Source: Apostichopus japonicus (taxonomy: Eukaryota; Echinodermata; Holothuroidea; Aspidochirotida; Stichopodidae). From it: a stretch of 64,000 nucleotides of DNA. Positions 60,460 through 64,000 of the stretch are shown in pieces. The stretch lies in the NCBI RefSeq assembly GCF_037975245.1, contig NC_092574.1, forward strand, positions 13,047,213-13,111,212, written 5' to 3'. Position 1 is the stretch's first letter. Each line of letters opens with the position of its first letter. The notes under the pieces are model-generated. The model was not told where the DNA came from. It saw only the letters and a list, made by a program, of their open reading frames with translations, and ran no database searches. Both the position numbers and the translations under genes were made by a program.

Positions 60460-63400
60460 AATTCAGGTTGGGGGAAATTCTCCTGTAATCTCGAGGCTTA
60501 AAAATCCCAACAGTTAGCGGAACAATTTGCGGCGATTAAGTTATTCGGTAAAGGTGAGACTCCGCTGGATAGGTTTGACATCAGCATTTAATGCAAATAT
60601 CACCAGTGACATATGAATATTTATGATTGACCTACATACTCAATATCAAGTGAAATCGATATTTATTGCAAACCAAAGAATGCTGCTGCGATAAAGCGCC
60701 ATCAAACAAGAGTTTCCTTGACGTAACATGAATAGTTAGAATTATATTTTTTTGCCTATATTGTAATTAAGTTCCACTTGCTCATGAATATTCATGCTCA
60801 GTGCACTCTGTTTGGACAATTTTTGCTATACTGTACATGTCCACTTTCAAAGCACTTGTACTGACAGTATGAGCAGTATGAATGTCATGTATCTATCAGA
60901 TAAAGAAGATGAACTGTTTGTACTGTCATATCTAGAATAGTTGAACTTATTAAACTATAATAAAAATAAATTAGGGTTTCCCATTTTTTTTTTGTCACAT
61001 AGGCAGGACCTACATTCAATACTTGGAACAAATCCAGAAATCATATTCACTAAACCTACCAGCACTGATGCTTAAAATTTGAATGCCTTTCTTTACTCAT
61101 GATTTTGTTGATTACCATCGATAAAAGTTCCTTCACATGACTGAATACAGATCCTTGCCCAAAAACTACACATTTCCTATCTCTTCCCCGTATAATTTCA
61201 TCCCCACCACCCCCCCCATCCCCTTCCCACCTCCTTCAGTGCAATATATTCACCTTTACACAGAAACTTGTGTAGTAGTCCAGAGAGAACATATTTACTC
61301 TTGGCAAGAAAAATTCCTCAGGTTCTAAACCCACATACTCTAGAAAATCATATTTGTTGATAAAAAGTGATACAGGTGACAAAATGGGATTACAACCATC
61401 GATACTTCAGAAATTGAGTAATCCAAGTTATCTAACTGTTTATTTTCACTTAACACTAATGACCTGTTTTGTTTACTATCGTTACCACAGCATTTTACGA
61501 GTCGTTCCTTTCTTTCCTTTACTTTTAGCGTCACTTGGCGTGCAAAGTTGAATCGTTTTTGTGGTGGCATCATGTTATGTTAAGAATCTTCCAGGAATTC
61601 TTTATCAATATTTCTCATACTTGAGATTCTTCTTCAACCTAGTGATCTTCAAAGATCTGTTGAAATATGTCCATTTCAACTCACTGGGAAACTCTATCAA
61701 CACATTAACATTTAGAGCCATAAAAAAAGAAACAAGACCAGTAATGTTATGTTATCCCATTCATGATTGGTGGAAGAACAGGTGGTTGCCATGGATAATG
61801 TGTCACATGACCTACAAAGAGTCATGAGATATGTCAAAAGTTTGCACGAAACAAATACATCAGAAAGACACCGACTTTTGTATATTTTGTTCCGATAAGT
61901 ATTGTCACATGTAGATGGCATTAAAAGGCAGATATGCTGGTATAAAGTGAAGGTCTATGAGCTGAAATTGATTGAATGTAAACAATTCCACTTGTTGCTC
62001 GTAAATTATGTAGAAATCATAAAATGTGTCATGTCTGGAGTCTTTCGCAGACTACAGCCATATGGCATTTCAGTGCATTATCAGCCAGTGATAACAATAC
62101 TTTCAGGAGGAGGCATTGAACTTTTGTTGTCTACTAAGCCCGCAGCCTCAAGCTCCCGACTGATCACAACCCTGCTCGGCTAGACCGTCGTTACGTAGAG
62201 AATTGTGGATAGTCGGGCAGTGTGTGCATGCAGTGGCTTCAGTTGGCAGCTTGGAAGTCTGAACCAACTGTAACCAATCACAGGGAAGCAATTTTACATG
62301 TGACCTAGGCGAGCACCAGTCGTTGAATTTACATTAAGCAGTTGTTGTGTGCTGATCAGTCGTTCTGTGTGCGGGGGGGGGGGGGGGAGGGAAGGGTCAG
62401 TTCTTAGACATATGGGGTCTTCATGACTATTGAAAACTAGGTCAGGGCAGACGAGGTGAGTTGGGGTGCGGTCAGTCGGCAGTGTGCAGCTGCTTTAGAA
62501 GACAAGATCATCTGGTGAGAATGTCTAGCATTCACAATAAGGATGTTTATAGCTTTTTATTGCTAGTCCAGCTCTTTGCTATTGCTAGAAGCTTCTGTTA
62601 CATTTATTGCGATATCGTCAGAAGCATAGGACATAGCTGAGGGAGTTTTCCCTTGATGTTAGAACTTTAAGCTACTCCCAAGCTTCTTGTGGGCACTCCT
62701 TGATCTCTTCCCCTTAAAAGCGATCATGTTCTGTGTATTAGTATGTTGTTTAATTAAAAAAGTGACTGGATTATAGTTCTTTGAATCAAATGAATGAACA
62801 AGCAAATATGTGCACCCAGTCACAAAGTCTGGACGTACGTAGCATCATGCCGGAATTAGAATTGTTTCAACATATTTTACAAGTGTCATCAGCTGGTTAA
62901 TTCTTGTGGATGTCCTTTGTGACTTTATATCCCAGACGAGGGTGTGGCCCACTCTGCCACGTACTTGTCAGAAAACGAGGTAGTACACATTCTGCAGTTG
63001 AATTTATGACTTTTTAAAGTTTGAACATTTTTTTCCATCTCAAAAGATTCTTGCATGGAGGAACAGGTCAGAAAGCAGAGAAGGATAAATACGTCATCAT
63101 GACACCCTCTCAGACACAACTCTATTAAGGGAAACACCCATCCCTAAGGAAATGTATTTAACTACACAGAAGAGGCGATGATATATCAGATCTCCAGGGT
63201 ATTAAATATCAGTCATGTTAGGAGTGGCAACTTTCTGCTTGCCTGATTGTAGAACAGAGCCACATATTAAAGATCATTTTATTGTCAGCCCCACCCACAT
63301 ATTACAATGTTCAAATTGCTGAAAAACTTTCCAAAAAAATTGTTTTTTCCTTCATATTATGATACTTCAAATCATTCCCAGAAACCGTCAAATTTGCATA

Positions 63401-64000
63401 ATACGAAGACAATCAAATGTCTCAAATAAATACTTTAAGAGAATGAGGTAGTAATATGCCTGTTCCAGTTTTAGCGAATTGAGTAACCCTATTTTTTTCT
63501 CTTTTTTTTTTACATTCTAGCATACTGGTAATTCTGAAGACCTTTAAAGATTGCATGAATGAAGATATTTTGAATTTGGAAGGAAATGATTGATTATTGG
63601 GGCAATCATGGGTGTATTTAATTAGATGCTAATTAAAGCTAATTAGAGTTATCTCAATCAGTATCACATGAATTACACTATAAAAACATACTTCCTGTAT
63701 GACATTCTAGACTTGCTGACAGCTGACAAACTATGTCATGTTTTGTTTCTTCTAATTTCAAAGGGAAACCATTCTGGCTGCAATTGGAAATGATTGTAAT
63801 CCCGCTGGGAGGGTTTAATATAAGAATTTAAATATAATGAGAAGTCCCCGAGAAGATAAAAAGCAATCAACCCGATACATCTGGCAATTATGAAATTGAA
63901 GCAATCTCACTTTTATTTAGTGTGCCTGGTAAATTCATAGGCTGTAGTTTACAAACCCCTGCACCAATCAGAGGGCTGGGAAACAAATATGACGCGATCC
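60460..64000. other. Non-coding stretch to the window end
   Basis: CpG-richer at 62130-62480, with an AACCAATCACAGG CCAAT box near 62273, a G15 tract at 62373-62387 and a possible ATCATCTG/GTGAGA donor near 62513; this could be another 5' end. The rest is AT-rich with no supported gene. Confidence 0.45.

Noticed and set aside
1-64000. CRISPR arrays, bacterial-type operons, rRNA genes, intact tRNAs, reverse transcriptase or transposase genes
   Set aside because: None seen; no regular spacer-repeat structure, no Shine-Dalgarno-led long frames, and no recognisable catalytic motifs outside the gag fragment. All six frames were not exhaustively translated, so short decayed fragments may have been missed.

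Overview
This window looks like nuclear DNA from an animal with a large, AT-rich, intron-rich genome. The base composition is AT-rich with scattered small CpG-rich islands. No long open frame exists: the longest is 172 codons and looks like chance. GT/AG-flanked exon-sized open segments, short non-autonomous transposons, microsatellites and a Pol III (tRNA-derived) SINE are present. There are no bacterial operons, no rRNA and no intact tRNA. The mix of hAT-type and TTAA-type MITEs, a class-II-tRNA SINE and a copia-type element primed by the anticodon arm of initiator tRNA-Met fits an aquatic invertebrate, possibly an echinoderm. That assignment is inference and no marker gene fixes it.

Layout. 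1-8 kb: non-coding with a purine minisatellite, a 166-bp fold-back element (3566-3731) and a 213-bp inverted-repeat element (5194-5406). 8.0-12.8 kb: two CpG-rich, promoter-like patches (about 8.0-8.5 and 12.1-12.7 kb) share an exact 24-bp inverted repeat and a roughly 50-bp direct repeat. Between them lies the best-supported identified feature of the window, a broken copia-class LTR retrotransposon (LTR, primer-binding site and decayed gag, minus strand, 10000-10810). 15-26 kb: several weak coding-exon candidates, mostly minus strand, the most distinctive being a GC-rich segment at 15006-15497. 27.8-28.1 kb: a 29-bp minisatellite. 31.5 kb: a hAT MITE. 34.4-35.3 kb: a CpG-rich patch with paired CCAAT boxes. 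41.1 kb: a TTAA-flanked MITE. 45.6-51.8 kb: a cluster of local tandem duplications, a tRNA-Ser-like SINE and an ATC repeat. 55.9-56.2 kb: a second hAT MITE. 57.0-57.2 kb: a long TA-rich microsatellite. 60.2-60.5 kb: two sites matching the RFX X-box consensus.

I could not assign a function to any host gene. The exon candidates rest only on open frames and splice or polyadenylation signals, so their confidences are low. Nothing here can be called a new biological system. The observations most worth a second look are the matched repeats at 8.0/12.7 kb, the copia fragment, the paired X-boxes and the CpG/CCAAT patch at 35 kb.
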